From the NCBI RefSeq assembly GCF_003569745.1, contig NZ_AP018498.1, positions 744,001-808,000 on the forward strand: a DNA stretch of 64,000 nt, given 5' to 3'. The notes beneath the pieces are model-generated. The model saw only the letters and a list, made by a program, of their open reading frames with translations, ran no database searches and had not been told where the DNA came from. The position numbers were made by a program, and so were the translations under genes. This DNA is from Altererythrobacter sp. B11. GTDB lineage: Bacteria > Pseudomonadota > Alphaproteobacteria > Sphingomonadales > Sphingomonadaceae. Below are positions 33,261 through 43,007 of the stretch, piece by piece (the stretch's first letter is position 1; each line of letters opens with the position of its first letter).

Positions 33261-35870
33261 ATGGCCGATGCTTCCCACGCCCCGACCCCGATGATGGCGC
33301 AATATCTCGCTCTGAAGCGCGAGGCCGGCGATTGCCTGCTGTTCTACCGCATGGGCGACTTCTTCGAATTGTTCTTCGATGATGCGAAGACGGCCAGCGC
33401 CGTGCTCGACATCGCGCTCACCAGCAGGGGTGAGCATGGGGGCGCGCCGGTGCCGATGTGCGGTGTGCCTGTCCATTCGGCGGAAGGCTATCTCGCCCGG
33501 CTGATTCGCGCGGGCTGCCGGGTCGCCATTGCCGAACAGGTCGAAAGTCCTGAAGAGGCGAAGAAGCGCGGCGGGTCCAAGGCGCTGGTGCGCCGGGACA
33601 TCGTGCGCTTCGTCACCGCTGGCACGCTGACCGAAGAGGCGCTGCTGGAACCGCGCCGGGCCAATATGCTCGCGGCGCTGTGCGAAGTGCGCGGGCAATG
33701 CGGGCTGGCCGCCTGCGACATCTCCACCGGGCGGATGGAACTGGCGGAAGCCACGCCGGAGACGGTCGGGGCGGCGCTGGCGCGTTTCGGAGCCAGCGAG
33801 CTTGTGGCGCCGGAGGGGTGGGCCGATGCGCCGGCCCATGCCATCGGCCGGCCCGCCCGCGATTTCGCCAGCGAGGAGGGTGAAGCACGGCTCAAGGCCC
33901 TCCACGGCGTTGCGACGCTGGACGGCTTCGGTAGCTTCTCGCGCCCGATGTTGGCGGCCGCAGCGGGCCTCATTGCCTATCTCGACCACGTAGGCCGTGG
34001 CCGCCTGCCGCTGCTGCTGCCGCCGGAAGCAGGCGCTGACGGCGGCGTGCTCGCCATGGATGAGGCGACGCGGGCCAGCCTGGAGATCACCGAGGCGCAG
34101 GGCGGTGGCCGCAAGGGTAGCCTGCTGGCCGAGGTGGATCGTTGCGTTACCGGCGCGGGTGCGCGGCAACTGGCGGAAGACCTCGCGGCGCCGCTCGCCA
34201 GCGCAGCACCGATCGCGGCGCGGCACGATCTGGTGCAGTTTTTCCATGCCGACCCGCTGCTGCGCGCCGATCTGCGCGATGTGCTGCGCGCCCTGCCGGA
34301 CATCGGCCGCGCGCTCGGCCGAGTGGTCGCGGGGCGCGGCAGCCCGCGCGACCTGGGGCAATTGCGCGATGGCCTGCGCGAGGCGCGGCGGATCGCCGAT
34401 CATCTTCAGCCTCTGGGCGACAAGCCGGCGCTGCTGGAAGAGCTGCTGCCCCGCCTCGGCGGCCATGGGGCGCTGACCGATCTGCTGCAGCGGGCGCTGG
34501 TGCCGTCTCCTCCCACCGAGCGCGGTTCGGGCGGCTTCATCGCCGAAGGCTATGACGCCGCGCTGGACGAGCTGCGCGGGGTCTCTGGCAACGCCCGCCG
34601 CGCCATTGCGGCGCTGGAAGCGCGCTATCGGCAGGACACCGGGATCGCCGCGCTCAAGATCCGCCACAACGGAGTGCTGGGCTATTTCATCGAAGTGCCT
34701 GCGCGCTCGGCAGACCGGCTCATGGCGCCCGACAGCGGCTTCACCCACCGCCAGACCATGGCCAATGCCGTGCGCTTCAACTCCTTGCAATTGCACGAGG
34801 AAGCGAGCCGCATCGCGGAAGCTGGCGGTCATGCGCTGGCGGCGGAGGAGGCCCATTTCGAGGAACTGACCGCCGAGGTTGTGGCGGGGCGCGAACGGAT
34901 CGCTGCGACCGCCGCGGCGCTGGCGCGGATCGACGTAGCCGCCGGCCAGGCCGAGCGCGCGGCGGAGGGCGACTGGTGTCGCCCGGAAATCCGCGAGGAT
35001 TCCTGCCTGGAGATCGAAGGCGGCCGGCATCCGGTGGTCGAAGCCGCGCTGGCACGGGCGGGGGAGCGCTTCGTCGCCAATGACTGCCGGCTGGCGGCGG
35101 ACGACCGGCTATGGCTGGTGGGCGGCCCGAACATGGGCGGTAAGTCCACTTTCCTCCGGCAGAACGCGCTGATCGTATTGCTGGCGCAAGCGGGCTGCTT
35201 CGTGCCCGCAAAACGAGTGCAATTGGGGCTTGTTGATCGGCTGTTCAGCCGCGTGGGTGCGGCCGACAATCTCGCCCGCGGCCGCTCCACCTTCATGGTC
35301 GAGATGGTGGAGACCGCCGCCATTCTCGCGCAGGCGAGCGAACGGAGCTTCGTGATCCTGGACGAGGTCGGTCGCGGCACCTCCACCTACGACGGGCTGG
35401 CGCTGGCGTGGGCGGTGGCGGAGGCGATTCACGAGAACAATCGCTGCCGCTGCCTGTTCGCCACGCATTATCACGAACTGGCGCGGCTGGCGGAGACCTG
35501 CCCCGCGCTGTCGCTGCATCATGTGCGGGCGCGGGAGTGGAAGGGCGAGCTGGTGCTGCTGCACGAGCTGGCGGAAGGGCCGGCCGACCGCAGCTATGGC
35601 CTCGCCGTGGCGCGGCTGGCGGGCGTGCCGAAGGAAGTGGTCGCCCGCGCCAAGGCCGTGCTGGACCGGCTGGAGAAGGGCCGGGCACAGACGGGCGGGC
35701 TCGCCGCCGGGCTGGGCGAGCTGCCGCTGTTCGCTGCTGCGGCCGAGGCGCAGGAGGAACGCTGCGATGCGCTGCGCGAGCGGTTGCAGGTGCTCGATGT
35801 CGATTCGCTCAGCCCGCGAGAGGCGCTCGACCTGCTCTACGATCTCAAGCGGACCGCCGGCGAAGGCTGA
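33261..35870 (+). CDS. mutS: DNA mismatch repair protein MutS
   Basis: A full-length 869-residue MutS that recognises mismatches and recruits MutL. The N-terminal mismatch-binding domain has FYRMGDFFELFFDDA (the Phe-x-Glu wedge). The ATPase domain has Walker A GGPNMGGKSTFLRQ and the ABC-like signature DEVGRGTSTYDGLALAW, and the end shows the helix-turn-helix dimer contact (SLSPREALDLLYDLK). Nothing is truncated. It is a stand-alone gene between DUF4112 and a DUF202 protein. Confidence 0.97.
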   Translation: MADASHAPTPMMAQYLALKREAGDCLLFYRMGDFFELFFDDAKTASAVLDIALTSRGEHGGAPVPMCGVPVHSAEGYLARLIRAGCRVAIAEQVESPEEAKKRGGSKALVRRDIVRFVTAGTLTEEALLEPRRANMLAALCEVRGQCGLAACDISTGRMELAEATPETVGAALARFGASELVAPEGWADAPAHAIGRPARDFASEEGEARLKALHGVATLDGFGSFSRPMLAAAAGLIAYLDHVGRGRLPLLLPPEAGADGGVLAMDEATRASLEITEAQGGGRKGSLLAEVDRCVTGAGARQLAEDLAAPLASAAPIAARHDLVQFFHADPLLRADLRDVLRALPDIGRALGRVVAGRGSPRDLGQLRDGLREARRIADHLQPLGDKPALLEELLPRLGGHGALTDLLQRALVPSPPTERGSGGFIAEGYDAALDELRGVSGNARRAIAALEARYRQDTGIAALKIRHNGVLGYFIEVPARSADRLMAPDSGFTHRQTMANAVRFNSLQLHEEASRIAEAGGHALAAEEAHFEELTAEVVAGRERIAATAAALARIDVAAGQAERAAEGDWCRPEIREDSCLEIEGGRHPVVEAALARAGERFVANDCRLAADDRLWLVGGPNMGGKSTFLRQNALIVLLAQAGCFVPAKRVQLGLVDRLFSRVGAADNLARGRSTFMVEMVETAAILAQASERSFVILDEVGRGTSTYDGLALAWAVAEAIHENNRCRCLFATHYHELARLAETCPALSLHHVRAREWKGELVLLHELAEGPADRSYGLAVARLAGVPKEVVARAKAVLDRLEKGRAQTGGLAAGLGELPLFAAAAEAQEERCDALRERLQVLDVDSLSPREALDLLYDLKRTAGEG

Positions 35871-35908
35871 CGCCTTGCCTTTCGCGCGCTTCAGCCTAGC
35901 CTTGGCGC

Positions 35909-36307
35909 ATGGCCGAAGGGGATGAGGATCACACCGGAAAGTGGGCGGAAGCCCGCACCGACTGGGCTGAGGACCGCACCGTGCTGGCCGTGGAGCGCAC
36001 CTTCGCCGGCTGGCTGCGCACCGCCCTCGCCTCCGTCGGGATAGGGTTGGGCTTCCGCGCCCTGTTCAGCGCGTGGGAGCCGGCCTGGGCGGCCAAGGCC
36101 ATCGCCACGCTGTTCATCATGCTGGGCGCACTGCTGGCGATCGGGGCCGAGCGCCGCGCCTGCCGTTCCTTCAAGCGGTTGCAGACGCATGAGGTGAAGC
36201 CGGCCAAGGGCGCGAACCTGCGTTGGGCCGCTTGGGCCCTGGTAATCGGCGCCCTCGTCCTCGTGGCCGGCCTGTGGTTGCTCGGCGCCTCGCCGCCGGG
36301 CGACTAG
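35909..36307 (+). CDS. DUF202 (YidH-like) membrane protein
   Basis: A 132-residue protein. The DUF202 signature is seen in DRTVLAVERTFAGWLRTALASVGIGLGF, followed by three hydrophobic segments (LFIMLGALLAIGAE and WALVIGALVLVAGLWLL). Small inner membrane protein of unknown function. Its stop overlaps the stop of the converging minus-strand gene by 4 bases. Confidence 0.83.
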   Translation: MAEGDEDHTGKWAEARTDWAEDRTVLAVERTFAGWLRTALASVGIGLGFRALFSAWEPAWAAKAIATLFIMLGALLAIGAERRACRSFKRLQTHEVKPAKGANLRWAAWALVIGALVLVAGLWLLGASPPGD

Positions 36308-36648
36308 CTGCCGTCAGACGGCAGATCGTCCACCCGATTGCCTTTGCCGTATTTATCCTCGTTGTCGTCGAGATTGTCCTCGCCGCGATAGGCATCCATG
36401 TCGATCCGGCCGGACTGTTCCATGTCCTTTATGTGATCGACGAGGTCCTGCTCCGAGCTGTCGAGGATGTTCTCGTCATGCGCCTTGCGGCTTTCGGTGG
36501 GACGATCCTCGTCGGGCTGGCGCTTGCGGGCCTGCTCGGCCAGCGTCTGGGCCTGCGTGCCCTCGTCTTCCTGCTCGTCATTATAGGTTTCGGGCGCGAC
36601 GGCATCGTCACGCTCGTTGCGCGGATCGTCCTTGGGCTGGTCCATCAT
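36304..36648 (-). CDS. Highly acidic hypothetical protein
   Basis: A 114-residue, very hydrophilic and acidic protein without hydrophobic segments (YNDEQEDEGTQAQTLAEQARKRQPDEDRP in part; ends YGKGNRVDDLPSDGS). It is probably intrinsically disordered or helical in part. The start at 36648 is decided by AAGGAG 9 bases upstream; an ATG one codon later is in frame. It is last in the minus-strand series gluQRS to hbd. I do not recognise a family. Confidence 0.68.
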   Translation of the reverse strand: MMDQPKDDPRNERDDAVAPETYNDEQEDEGTQAQTLAEQARKRQPDEDRPTESRKAHDENILDSSEQDLVDHIKDMEQSGRIDMDAYRGEDNLDDNEDKYGKGNRVDDLPSDGS

Positions 36649-36724
36649 CACGATATGCTCCTTCTTGCGATAAAAGCGATCGGCCGGGCGCGCCGTTCCC
36701 GCCATCATGCTGAAGAAGGGGGCG

Positions 36725-37594
36725 CTACCGCGTGGGCACCGGCTCCCCGCCCGAATAGTCATAGAAGCCCTTGCCGGACTTGCGGCCAAGCCAGCCTGCT
36801 TCGACATATTTCACCAGCAGCGGCGCCGGGCGGTATTTGGAATCGCCCGTGCCTTCGAACAGCACCCGCACGATTTCCAGGCAGGTGTCGAGGCCGATGA
36901 AATCGGCCAGCTCCAGCGGCCCCATCGGATGGTTGAGGCCAAGGCGGCAGCCCTTGTCGATATCGGCCACGCCCGCCGTGCCGCTGCCCAGCACGAACAC
37001 CGCTTCGTTGATCATGGGCAGGAGGATGCGGTTGACCACGAAGCCGGGCTCGTCCTCGCTCAGCACCACTTCCTTGCCCAGGCTCTCGGCAAAGGCGCGG
37101 GTGCGGGAGGTGGTCTCCGCTGCGGTGGCGAGGCCGGGGATCACCTCCACCAGCTTCATCACCGGCACCGGGTTGAAGAAATGCAGGCCGATGAAGCTGG
37201 CCGGATCGGGCACGCCCGCCGCCATGCGCGTGATGGGAATCGAGCTGGTGTTGCTGGCGAGGATCGCCCCGGCGCCGAGCACCTTGCCCGCCGCATCGAA
37301 GATGGCGCGCTTGATCTGCTCGTCTTCCGTCGCCGCTTCGATGATGAAGCCGCAGGTGCCCAGCGGGGCATACTCCGCGGTGGGTGTGATCCGGCCGAGC
37401 GCCGCATCGGCATCCGCCTGCGACAGCTTTTCCTTCTCGACCAGCCGCTGCAGGCGCTTGCCGACGCCCGCCTTGGCCTTCTCGGCAATGGTCGCATCGC
37501 GATCGAGGAGGAACACCTCATGCCCCGCCGCAGCCACCGCCTGCGCGATGCCAGAGCCCATCTGCCCGGCGCCAATGATCCCGATACTTTCCAT
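36725..37594 (-). CDS. 3-hydroxybutyryl-CoA dehydrogenase
   Basis: A 289-residue NAD-dependent 3-hydroxyacyl-CoA dehydrogenase of the Hbd/PaaH type. The Rossmann motif [21 protein letters not shown] is right at the N-terminus. The catalytic Ser-His-Glu-Asn set is represented by [22 protein letters not shown] and the downstream Asn region. It oxidises 3-hydroxybutyryl-CoA in fatty acid or polyhydroxyalkanoate metabolism. The start at 37594 fits the family; the frame continues upstream without similarity. Confidence 0.93.
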   Translation of the reverse strand: MESIGIIGAGQMGSGIAQAVAAAGHEVFLLDRDATIAEKAKAGVGKRLQRLVEKEKLSQADADAALGRITPTAEYAPLGTCGFIIEAATEDEQIKRAIFDAAGKVLGAGAILASNTSSIPITRMAAGVPDPASFIGLHFFNPVPVMKLVEVIPGLATAAETTSRTRAFAESLGKEVVLSEDEPGFVVNRILLPMINEAVFVLGSGTAGVADIDKGCRLGLNHPMGPLELADFIGLDTCLEIVRVLFEGTGDSKYRPAPLLVKYVEAGWLGRKSGKGFYDYSGGEPVPTR

Positions 37595-37649
37595 GAGGCC
37601 GCTCCTTCGCAGTTGCGGCAGGGCATTTAACCCAAGCCGAGCAGGGGCG

Positions 37650-38216
37650 CTACCGGTTGGCGCCGGGGCGCCACAGAACGTCCCCCGGCCCGGCGGCATT
37701 CACGGCGCGGGCCAGCACGAACAGGTAATCCGACAGGCGATTGATGAAGGACAGGGCGGCGGGGTTCACCGGCTCGAACTCCGCCAGTGCCGTCATCGCC
37801 CGTTCTGCGCGCCGCACGGCGGCGCGGGCGATATGCAGCCGCGCCGCGCCCTCGCTGCCACCCGGCAGGATGAAGCTGCGCAGCGGCTCCAGCCCTTCGT
37901 TCGATGCGTCGATTTGTGCCTCGAGCCGTTCGGTCTGGGCGGGCACCATGCGCAGCACCATGTCGGACGGCGCGAAATCGTCACCGGGCGTGGCGAGATC
38001 GGCGCCGAGATCGAACAAATCGTTCTGGATTCGCTCCACATCCGCGGCAGCATCGCCTCCCAGCGCGAGCAGAGCGAGGCCGAGCGCGGAATTCGCCTCG
38101 TCCACCGCGCCCACGGCTTCCATGCGGGCGGCATGCTTGGGAATGCGCGATCCATCCACCAGCCCGGTGGTGCCATCATCGCCCGTGCGGGTGTAGATCT
38201 TGGTCAGCCGCACCAT
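37650..38216 (-). CDS. PduO-type cob(I)alamin adenosyltransferase
   Basis: A 188-residue enzyme that adenosylates cob(I)alamin to coenzyme B12. The N-terminal [19 protein letters not shown] is the ATP-binding PduO signature, and the [25 protein letters not shown] motif in the second half is the cobalamin-binding helix pair. The gene is 13 bases after the small membrane protein gene and upstream of hbd, with which it is probably co-transcribed. Confidence 0.94.
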   Translation of the reverse strand: MVRLTKIYTRTGDDGTTGLVDGSRIPKHAARMEAVGAVDEANSALGLALLALGGDAAADVERIQNDLFDLGADLATPGDDFAPSDMVLRMVPAQTERLEAQIDASNEGLEPLRSFILPGGSEGAARLHIARAAVRRAERAMTALAEFEPVNPAALSFINRLSDYLFVLARAVNAAGPGDVLWRPGANR

Positions 38217-38229
38217 GCCGGCGTAACGC

Positions 38230-38457
38230 TTAGCGGCTGATGGCCAGCAGCACGGCCACGACGGCGATCGCCAGCGCCTGATATTTGATGCGGGCGAACA
38301 TCATCTTGTTCTGCTTGAGCTGCAGTTCCGTCACCCGATCCGAATCTTCTTCAAGGTCGAGTCGGCTGGCCTGCAGGAAAGCGATGATGCCCCGCACCAG
38401 CGCGACGACCACGGCGATCATGATCGCGATGAGCAGCGGGATCAGAATATAGTTCAT
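38230..38457 (-). CDS. Twin-transmembrane (HIG1-like) small membrane protein
   Basis: A 75-residue protein with an N-terminal membrane helix (ILIPLLIAIMIAVVVALVRGI), a charged loop and a C-terminal helix (MMFARIKYQALAIAVVAVLL). The MxxRIKYQA segment recalls the HIG1/twin-transmembrane family linked with respiratory complexes. Its ATG overlaps the gluQRS stop by 4 bases, so it is coupled to that gene. Family placement by eye. Confidence 0.78.
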   Translation of the reverse strand: MNYILIPLLIAIMIAVVVALVRGIIAFLQASRLDLEEDSDRVTELQLKQNKMMFARIKYQALAIAVVAVLLAISR

Positions 38458-39305
38458 GGCTCGCTATGTAATCCTTCGCCCAGCACAATTCCAGCGGGCA
38501 GAATCCCCGCGCGCAGGGCAGCCGCGAGCGCCCGGCCGTCTTCCCCCGCGCGGCGCCGCTCCGCCAGCGAGGGGGAGCCGCGCCGCTTGGCGAGCTTGCG
38601 CCCTTCCGCATCCAGCAGCAGCGGGTGGTGGTGCCAGCGCGGCACCGGCAGGCCGAGCAGTTCCTGCAGCAGGCGGTGGATATGCGTGGCGCCGAACAAA
38701 TCCATCCCGCGCGTGACCAGAGTCACGCCGTCCGCGGCATCGTCCAGCGTGGCGGCGAGGTGATAGCTCGCCGGAGTGTCTGCATCCTTGCGCAGCAGGA
38801 TCACATCGCCGGCAAGGTCCGGCCGCGCCTGCTGCCGTCCGGCGCGCTCATCCTCCCAGAACAGCGGCCCGGTATGCGCCAGCGCAGCCTCCATGTCGAT
38901 GCGCCAGGCCACCGGCGTGCCCGGCTCGATCGCGGCGTGGCGGCAGGTGCGGGGATAGACCGGGCCTTCCGGCCCGTGGCTTTGTGCCGCCGCTGCCACC
39001 TCGGCCCGGCTGCAGCGGCAGGGATAGAGTAGGCCCATCTCGCGCAGCCGCCCCGCGGCGGCCAGATAGCTGGCAGTGCGGCTGGACTGGGGCGGCACCT
39101 CGTCCCATTGCAGGCCCAGCCAGGCGAGATCGGCGCGGAATTCCGCCGCCAGTTCCGGCCGGCTGCGTGCGCCGTCGATATCCTCCACCCGCAGCAGGAA
39201 GCGGCCGCCGTGCCGCTGCGCCAGATCATGCGCGGTGATCGCCGAAAAGGCATGCCCCAGGTGCAGCGAGCCGTTGGGGCTGGGGGCGAAACGGGTCACG
39301 ATCAT
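38454..39305 (-). CDS. gluQRS: Glutamyl-Q tRNA(Asp) synthetase
   Basis: A 283-residue paralogue of the catalytic domain of glutamyl-tRNA synthetase. It lacks the anticodon-binding domain and attaches glutamate to queuosine in tRNA(Asp). Motifs are RFAPSPNGSLHLGHAFSA (HIGH-like HLGH) and KLAKRRG (KMSKS-like). The zinc-binding cysteines are in YPCRCSRAE and RTCRH. This gene works on the product of the queuosine pathway to which queC (6453) belongs. Normal length. Confidence 0.94.
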   Translation of the reverse strand: MIVTRFAPSPNGSLHLGHAFSAITAHDLAQRHGGRFLLRVEDIDGARSRPELAAEFRADLAWLGLQWDEVPPQSSRTASYLAAAGRLREMGLLYPCRCSRAEVAAAAQSHGPEGPVYPRTCRHAAIEPGTPVAWRIDMEAALAHTGPLFWEDERAGRQQARPDLAGDVILLRKDADTPASYHLAATLDDAADGVTLVTRGMDLFGATHIHRLLQELLGLPVPRWHHHPLLLDAEGRKLAKRRGSPSLAERRRAGEDGRALAAALRAGILPAGIVLGEGLHSEP

Positions 39306-39427
39306 GTCACGCTGTCCCGCTGGCTTGCCGTGCGACTCGTGGAAAATGCTGTGGATTGGCTTTCTGTAACAGGCTTGACGCTTTTCCGCGCAAATGCTCC
39401 TTTCGCACGTATCAGGGAGGACACGCA

Positions 39428-40036
39428 GTGTTCAAAGCCGAACTGATCGAACGGGCCGCGACGTTCCGCAGCGCGGAAGAGGATCCGACGCGGAAGCTGG
39501 AAAGCTGCCCGGCGTTGGTGCTCAACGCCGATTACACCCCGCTTTCCTATTACCCGCTCAGCCTCTGGCCGTGGCAGACCGCGATCAAGGCGGTGTTCCT
39601 GGAACGGGTCGATATCGTCGCCTCCTATGACCGGGAAGTGCATTCGCCCTCGCTCGACATGAAGATCCCCAGCGTGATCGCGCTGCGGCAATTCGTGAAG
39701 CCCAGCGAATTTCCAGCCTTCACCCGGTTCAACCTGTTCCTGCGCGATCGCTTCGCCTGCCAATATTGCGGCAGCCCGCAGCATCTCACCTTCGATCACG
39801 TCCGCCCTCGCCGGCTGGGTGGGAAGACGACGTGGGAAAATATCGTCACCGCCTGTGCGCCGTGCAACATGAAGAAGGGCGGGCGCACGCCGGCGCAGGC
39901 GGGAATGCGGCTGGTGGTCGATCCGATCCGGCCGACCAGCTGGCAATTGCAGCAGCATGGCAAGTGCTTCCCGCCGAACTACCTGCATGAAACCTGGCGG
40001 GACTGGCTCTACTGGGATATCGAACTGGAAGCCTGA
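39428..40036 (+). CDS. HNH endonuclease family protein
   Basis: A 202-residue protein of the alphaproteobacterial HNH family. The zinc and metal site reads CQYCG, then LTFDHVRPRRLGGKTTWENIVTACAPCN, with the central HV/N residues forming the beta-beta-alpha nuclease fold. Its N-terminal half (LVLNADYTPLSYYPLSLWPWQTAIK) is conserved in this family. The GTG at 39428 is chosen because GGGAGG lies 8 bases upstream and the family begins at this site; an ATG 24 codons upstream has no ribosome site. The biological target is not known. Confidence 0.88.
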   Translation: MFKAELIERAATFRSAEEDPTRKLESCPALVLNADYTPLSYYPLSLWPWQTAIKAVFLERVDIVASYDREVHSPSLDMKIPSVIALRQFVKPSEFPAFTRFNLFLRDRFACQYCGSPQHLTFDHVRPRRLGGKTTWENIVTACAPCNMKKGGRTPAQAGMRLVVDPIRPTSWQLQQHGKCFPPNYLHETWRDWLYWDIELEA

Positions 40037-40134
40037 GCGCGGCCCTGCGGGCGGTTTTTCCTGCTTTTCGCTTGCCGCCCTGCCATGGGCCGCTAGTGCG
40101 ATTGCACGCGAAACCACAAACGCAGAGGACGGCC

Positions 40135-42393
40135 TTGGCGGACCCCACCGACAGCTTCACCGCACGGGAAGCGCTTTTCTACCACGAGACCATTCGGCCC
40201 GGTAAGATCGAGATCGTCGCCAGCAAGCCGATGGCGACGCAGCGCGATCTCAGCCTTGCCTATTCCCCCGGTGTCGCGGTGCCGGTGCAGGCCATCGCCG
40301 ACGATCCCGCTAATGCGGCGAAATACACCGCCCGGTCCAATCTGGTGGCGGTCATCTCCAACGGCACGGCCATCCTGGGCATGGGCAATCTGGGGGCGCT
40401 GGCGGCCAAGCCGGTGATGGAAGGCAAGGCGGTGCTGTTCAAGCGCTTCGCCGATGTCGATGCGATCGACCTCGAACTGGCGACGGAAGATCCGCAGGCC
40501 TTTATCGACGCGGTGAGCCTGATGGAGCCGAGCTTCGGCGGCATCAATCTGGAAGATATCAAGGCGCCGGAATGCTTCATCATCGAGCAGGCGCTGCGCG
40601 AAAAGCTCAAGATCCCGGTGATGCATGACGATCAGCACGGCACCGCGATCATCTCCGCCGCGGGCCTGCTCAACGCCTGCCATATCACCGGCCGCGAGCT
40701 GAAGGATGTGCGGGTGGTGGTGAACGGCGCCGGCGCCGCGGCGATCGCCTGCACCGAACTGATCAAGGCGATGGGCGTGCCGCACGATCATGTGCTGATG
40801 TGCGACCGCTCCGGCGTGATCTATCCGGGGCGGGACAATATGGACCAGTGGAAGAGCGCCCATGCCGTGGTGACGGAGCGGCGCACGCTGGAAGAGGCGC
40901 TGGTCGGGGCGGATATCTTCCTCGGCCTCTCGGTCGGCGGGGCGCTGAAGCCCGAATGGGTCGCGCGGATGGCCGATCAGCCGATCATCTTCGCCATGGC
41001 CAATCCCGATCCCGAGATCACGCCCGATGCCGCCAAGCAGGTGCGGCCCGACGCGATCGTGGCCACAGGCCGATCGGATTATCCGAACCAGGTCAACAAT
41101 GTGCTCGGCTTCCCCTTCATCTTTCGCGGTGCGCTGGATGTGGGGGCCACGGCGATCAATGAAGAGATGAAGATCGCCGCGGCCGAAGCCATCGCCGAAC
41201 TGGCGCGCGGGCCGGTGCCGGAAGAGGTCTCCGCGGCCTATGGCAAGAATCACCAGTTCGGGCGGGACTATATCATTCCCGTCCCCTTCGATCCGCGGCT
41301 GATGGAGGTCGTGTCGGCCGCCGTGGCCCGCGCCGCGATGGACAGCGGCGTGGCGCAGATGCCGATCGAGGATTTCGACGCCTATCGCCACAAGCTGAAG
41401 AGCAGGCTCAATCCCACCACTTCGGCGCTGACCAATGTCTATGCCGAAGTGCGCAACAATCCCAAGCGCGTGATCTTTGCCGAAGCCGAAGAGGAAGTGG
41501 TGCTGCGCGCCGCGATCCAGTTCCGCGATTTCGGCTATGGCACGCCGGTGCTGGTCGGCCGCACGCAGGCGGTGCGGGAGAAGCTGGCCGAGCTGAACGT
41601 CGGCGACGTCGATGCCTTCGAAGTCCAGAACTCGGCGGATTCCGAGCTGGTGCCCAGCATGGTGGACTATCTCTACGCCCGGCTCCAGCGGCGCGGCCAT
41701 ACGGAACGTGACGTGCGCCGCATGGTGAACCAGGAACGCAACACCTTCGCATCGCTGCTGCTTGCGCTGGGCCACGGGGATGCAATGATCTCCGGCCTCA
41801 CGCGCACCTTCGCGCAGACGATGCGCGAAGTGCGCCAGGTGCTCGATCCCAAGCCGGGGCAGGTGCCCTTCGGCGTGCACACGATGGTGGGGAAGAACTT
41901 CACCGTGTTCCTCGCCGATACCACCATCAATGAACGGCCCACCGCGCCCGAACTGGCGCATATCGCCAAGGAAACCGCCGCGGTGGCCCGACGGCTGGGG
42001 CACGAACCGCGGGTGGCCTTCCTCTCCTATTCCACCTTCGGCAATCCGCCGGGCAAGTGGCTGGAGAACATTCGCGAGGCGGTGCATATCCTGGATGAGG
42101 AGCAGCCGGGCTTCGAATATGAAGGCGAAATGGCGCCCGATGCCGCGCTGAACCCCAAGGTGATGAAGCTCTATCCCTTCTGCCGCCTGTCGGCGCCGGC
42201 GAATGTGCTGGTGATGCCGGGGCTGCAATCGGCCAATCTCTCGGCCAAGCTGCTGCGCGAGCTGGGCGGGAACGCCACGATCGGGCCGATGCTGATCGGC
42301 ATGGAAAAGCCGGTGCAGATCGCCCCGGTCACCTCCAGCGCACCCGATGTGCTGACGCTGGCGGTGCTCGCGGCGGCGGGGGTAGTAGGCTGA
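40135..42393 (+). CDS. maeB: NADP-dependent malic enzyme with phosphotransacetylase-like domain
   Basis: A 752-residue enzyme converting malate to pyruvate and CO2 with NADP. The N-terminal malic domain has SLAYSPGVAVP and IKAPECF, and the nucleotide-binding part has VVVNGAGAAAIACTELI. The C-terminal third (from about residue 435, RVIFAEAEEEVVLRAA) is the phosphotransacetylase-like domain that senses acetyl-CoA and is typical for MaeB but inactive as a transferase. I choose the TTG at 40135 because GAGGA is 6-7 bases upstream and the protein then begins like other MaeB; an ATG at 40072 would overlap non-conserved sequence. Confidence 0.93.
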   Translation: MADPTDSFTAREALFYHETIRPGKIEIVASKPMATQRDLSLAYSPGVAVPVQAIADDPANAAKYTARSNLVAVISNGTAILGMGNLGALAAKPVMEGKAVLFKRFADVDAIDLELATEDPQAFIDAVSLMEPSFGGINLEDIKAPECFIIEQALREKLKIPVMHDDQHGTAIISAAGLLNACHITGRELKDVRVVVNGAGAAAIACTELIKAMGVPHDHVLMCDRSGVIYPGRDNMDQWKSAHAVVTERRTLEEALVGADIFLGLSVGGALKPEWVARMADQPIIFAMANPDPEITPDAAKQVRPDAIVATGRSDYPNQVNNVLGFPFIFRGALDVGATAINEEMKIAAAEAIAELARGPVPEEVSAAYGKNHQFGRDYIIPVPFDPRLMEVVSAAVARAAMDSGVAQMPIEDFDAYRHKLKSRLNPTTSALTNVYAEVRNNPKRVIFAEAEEEVVLRAAIQFRDFGYGTPVLVGRTQAVREKLAELNVGDVDAFEVQNSADSELVPSMVDYLYARLQRRGHTERDVRRMVNQERNTFASLLLALGHGDAMISGLTRTFAQTMREVRQVLDPKPGQVPFGVHTMVGKNFTVFLADTTINERPTAPELAHIAKETAAVARRLGHEPRVAFLSYSTFGNPPGKWLENIREAVHILDEEQPGFEYEGEMAPDAALNPKVMKLYPFCRLSAPANVLVMPGLQSANLSAKLLRELGGNATIGPMLIGMEKPVQIAPVTSSAPDVLTLAVLAAAGVVG

Positions 42394-42402
42394 AAGCACA
42401 CG

Positions 42403-42419
42403 CCCTGCATTGAGCAGGG
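42403..42419 (+). other. Small hairpin after maeB
   Basis: CCCTGC (42403-42408), ATTGA loop, GCAGGG (42414-42419), 10 bases after the stop codon. No T-run; a weak or Rho-assisted 3' end at best. Confidence 0.35.
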
Positions 42420-42500
42420 TCAAGGAATCGCCATCGATTTCGCGCCATTCCCCGGCGGGACTGCGGCCAGACGGGCCGCGATATGCCGGGAGAGATGGTG

Positions 42501-43007
42501 ATGAAGCTGCGTTCTGTTCTGCCCCTGATAGCACTGGCCCCGCTGGGCCTGCTGGCCGCCTGCGGCGGTGCCGTCGCGGACCCCGAAGCAACGCTGCAGA
42601 CGGTGAAGGACACCGAAACAGCACAGCTGCAATCGCTGGCGGCAAAGGATATCGACGGCGTGATGCGCTATTACCGCGATGATGCAGTGATGGTGACGCC
42701 GGGCGCTGCCCCGGCCAGCGGAACGGCTGCGATTCGCGGTACCCTGCAGCCCCTGATCGCGGACCCGAACCTGGCGGTGAAGCTGGACCAGGGGCCGGGC
42801 TGGGCGGCGCAAAGCGGCGACCTTGCGGTCACCACCGCCAGCGGAACGCTGACGATGACCGGCCCCGGCGGCGCGCCTACAACGGTGCCCATGCGCAGCC
42901 AGACGGTGTGGCACAAGGCGACCGGCGACACCTGGAAGATCGTGTCGGAATATACGGTGGAACTGCCGGCCGCGGGCGCAGCGGCAGAAGCCCAGCCAGC
43001 GGGCTAA
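42501..43007 (+). CDS. NTF2-like lipoprotein (DUF4440-type)
   Basis: A 168-residue secreted protein with a lipoprotein signal (LIALAPLGLLAACGG, Cys lipidation). The mature part is an NTF2/SnoaL-like cone fold with QLQSLAAKDIDGVMRYYRDDAVMVTPG and a closing HKATGDTWKIVSEYTVE, as in DUF4440 proteins. Start choice: ATGs at 42483, 42495 and 42501 are in frame; GGGAG lies best for 42501. It is the last gene I assign to the core chromosome before the island. Confidence 0.82.
   Translation: MKLRSVLPLIALAPLGLLAACGGAVADPEATLQTVKDTETAQLQSLAAKDIDGVMRYYRDDAVMVTPGAAPASGTAAIRGTLQPLIADPNLAVKLDQGPGWAAQSGDLAVTTASGTLTMTGPGGAPTTVPMRSQTVWHKATGDTWKIVSEYTVELPAAGAAAEAQPAG

Noticed and set aside
31149-35030. Long minus-strand frames opposite the binding protein and mutS
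   Set aside because: mutS and the binding protein are certain; the opposite frames lack any domain.
40093-42645. 850-codon open frame on the minus strand opposite maeB
   Set aside because: Same artefact: low-complexity His/Arg-rich translation opposite a well-supported malic enzyme.
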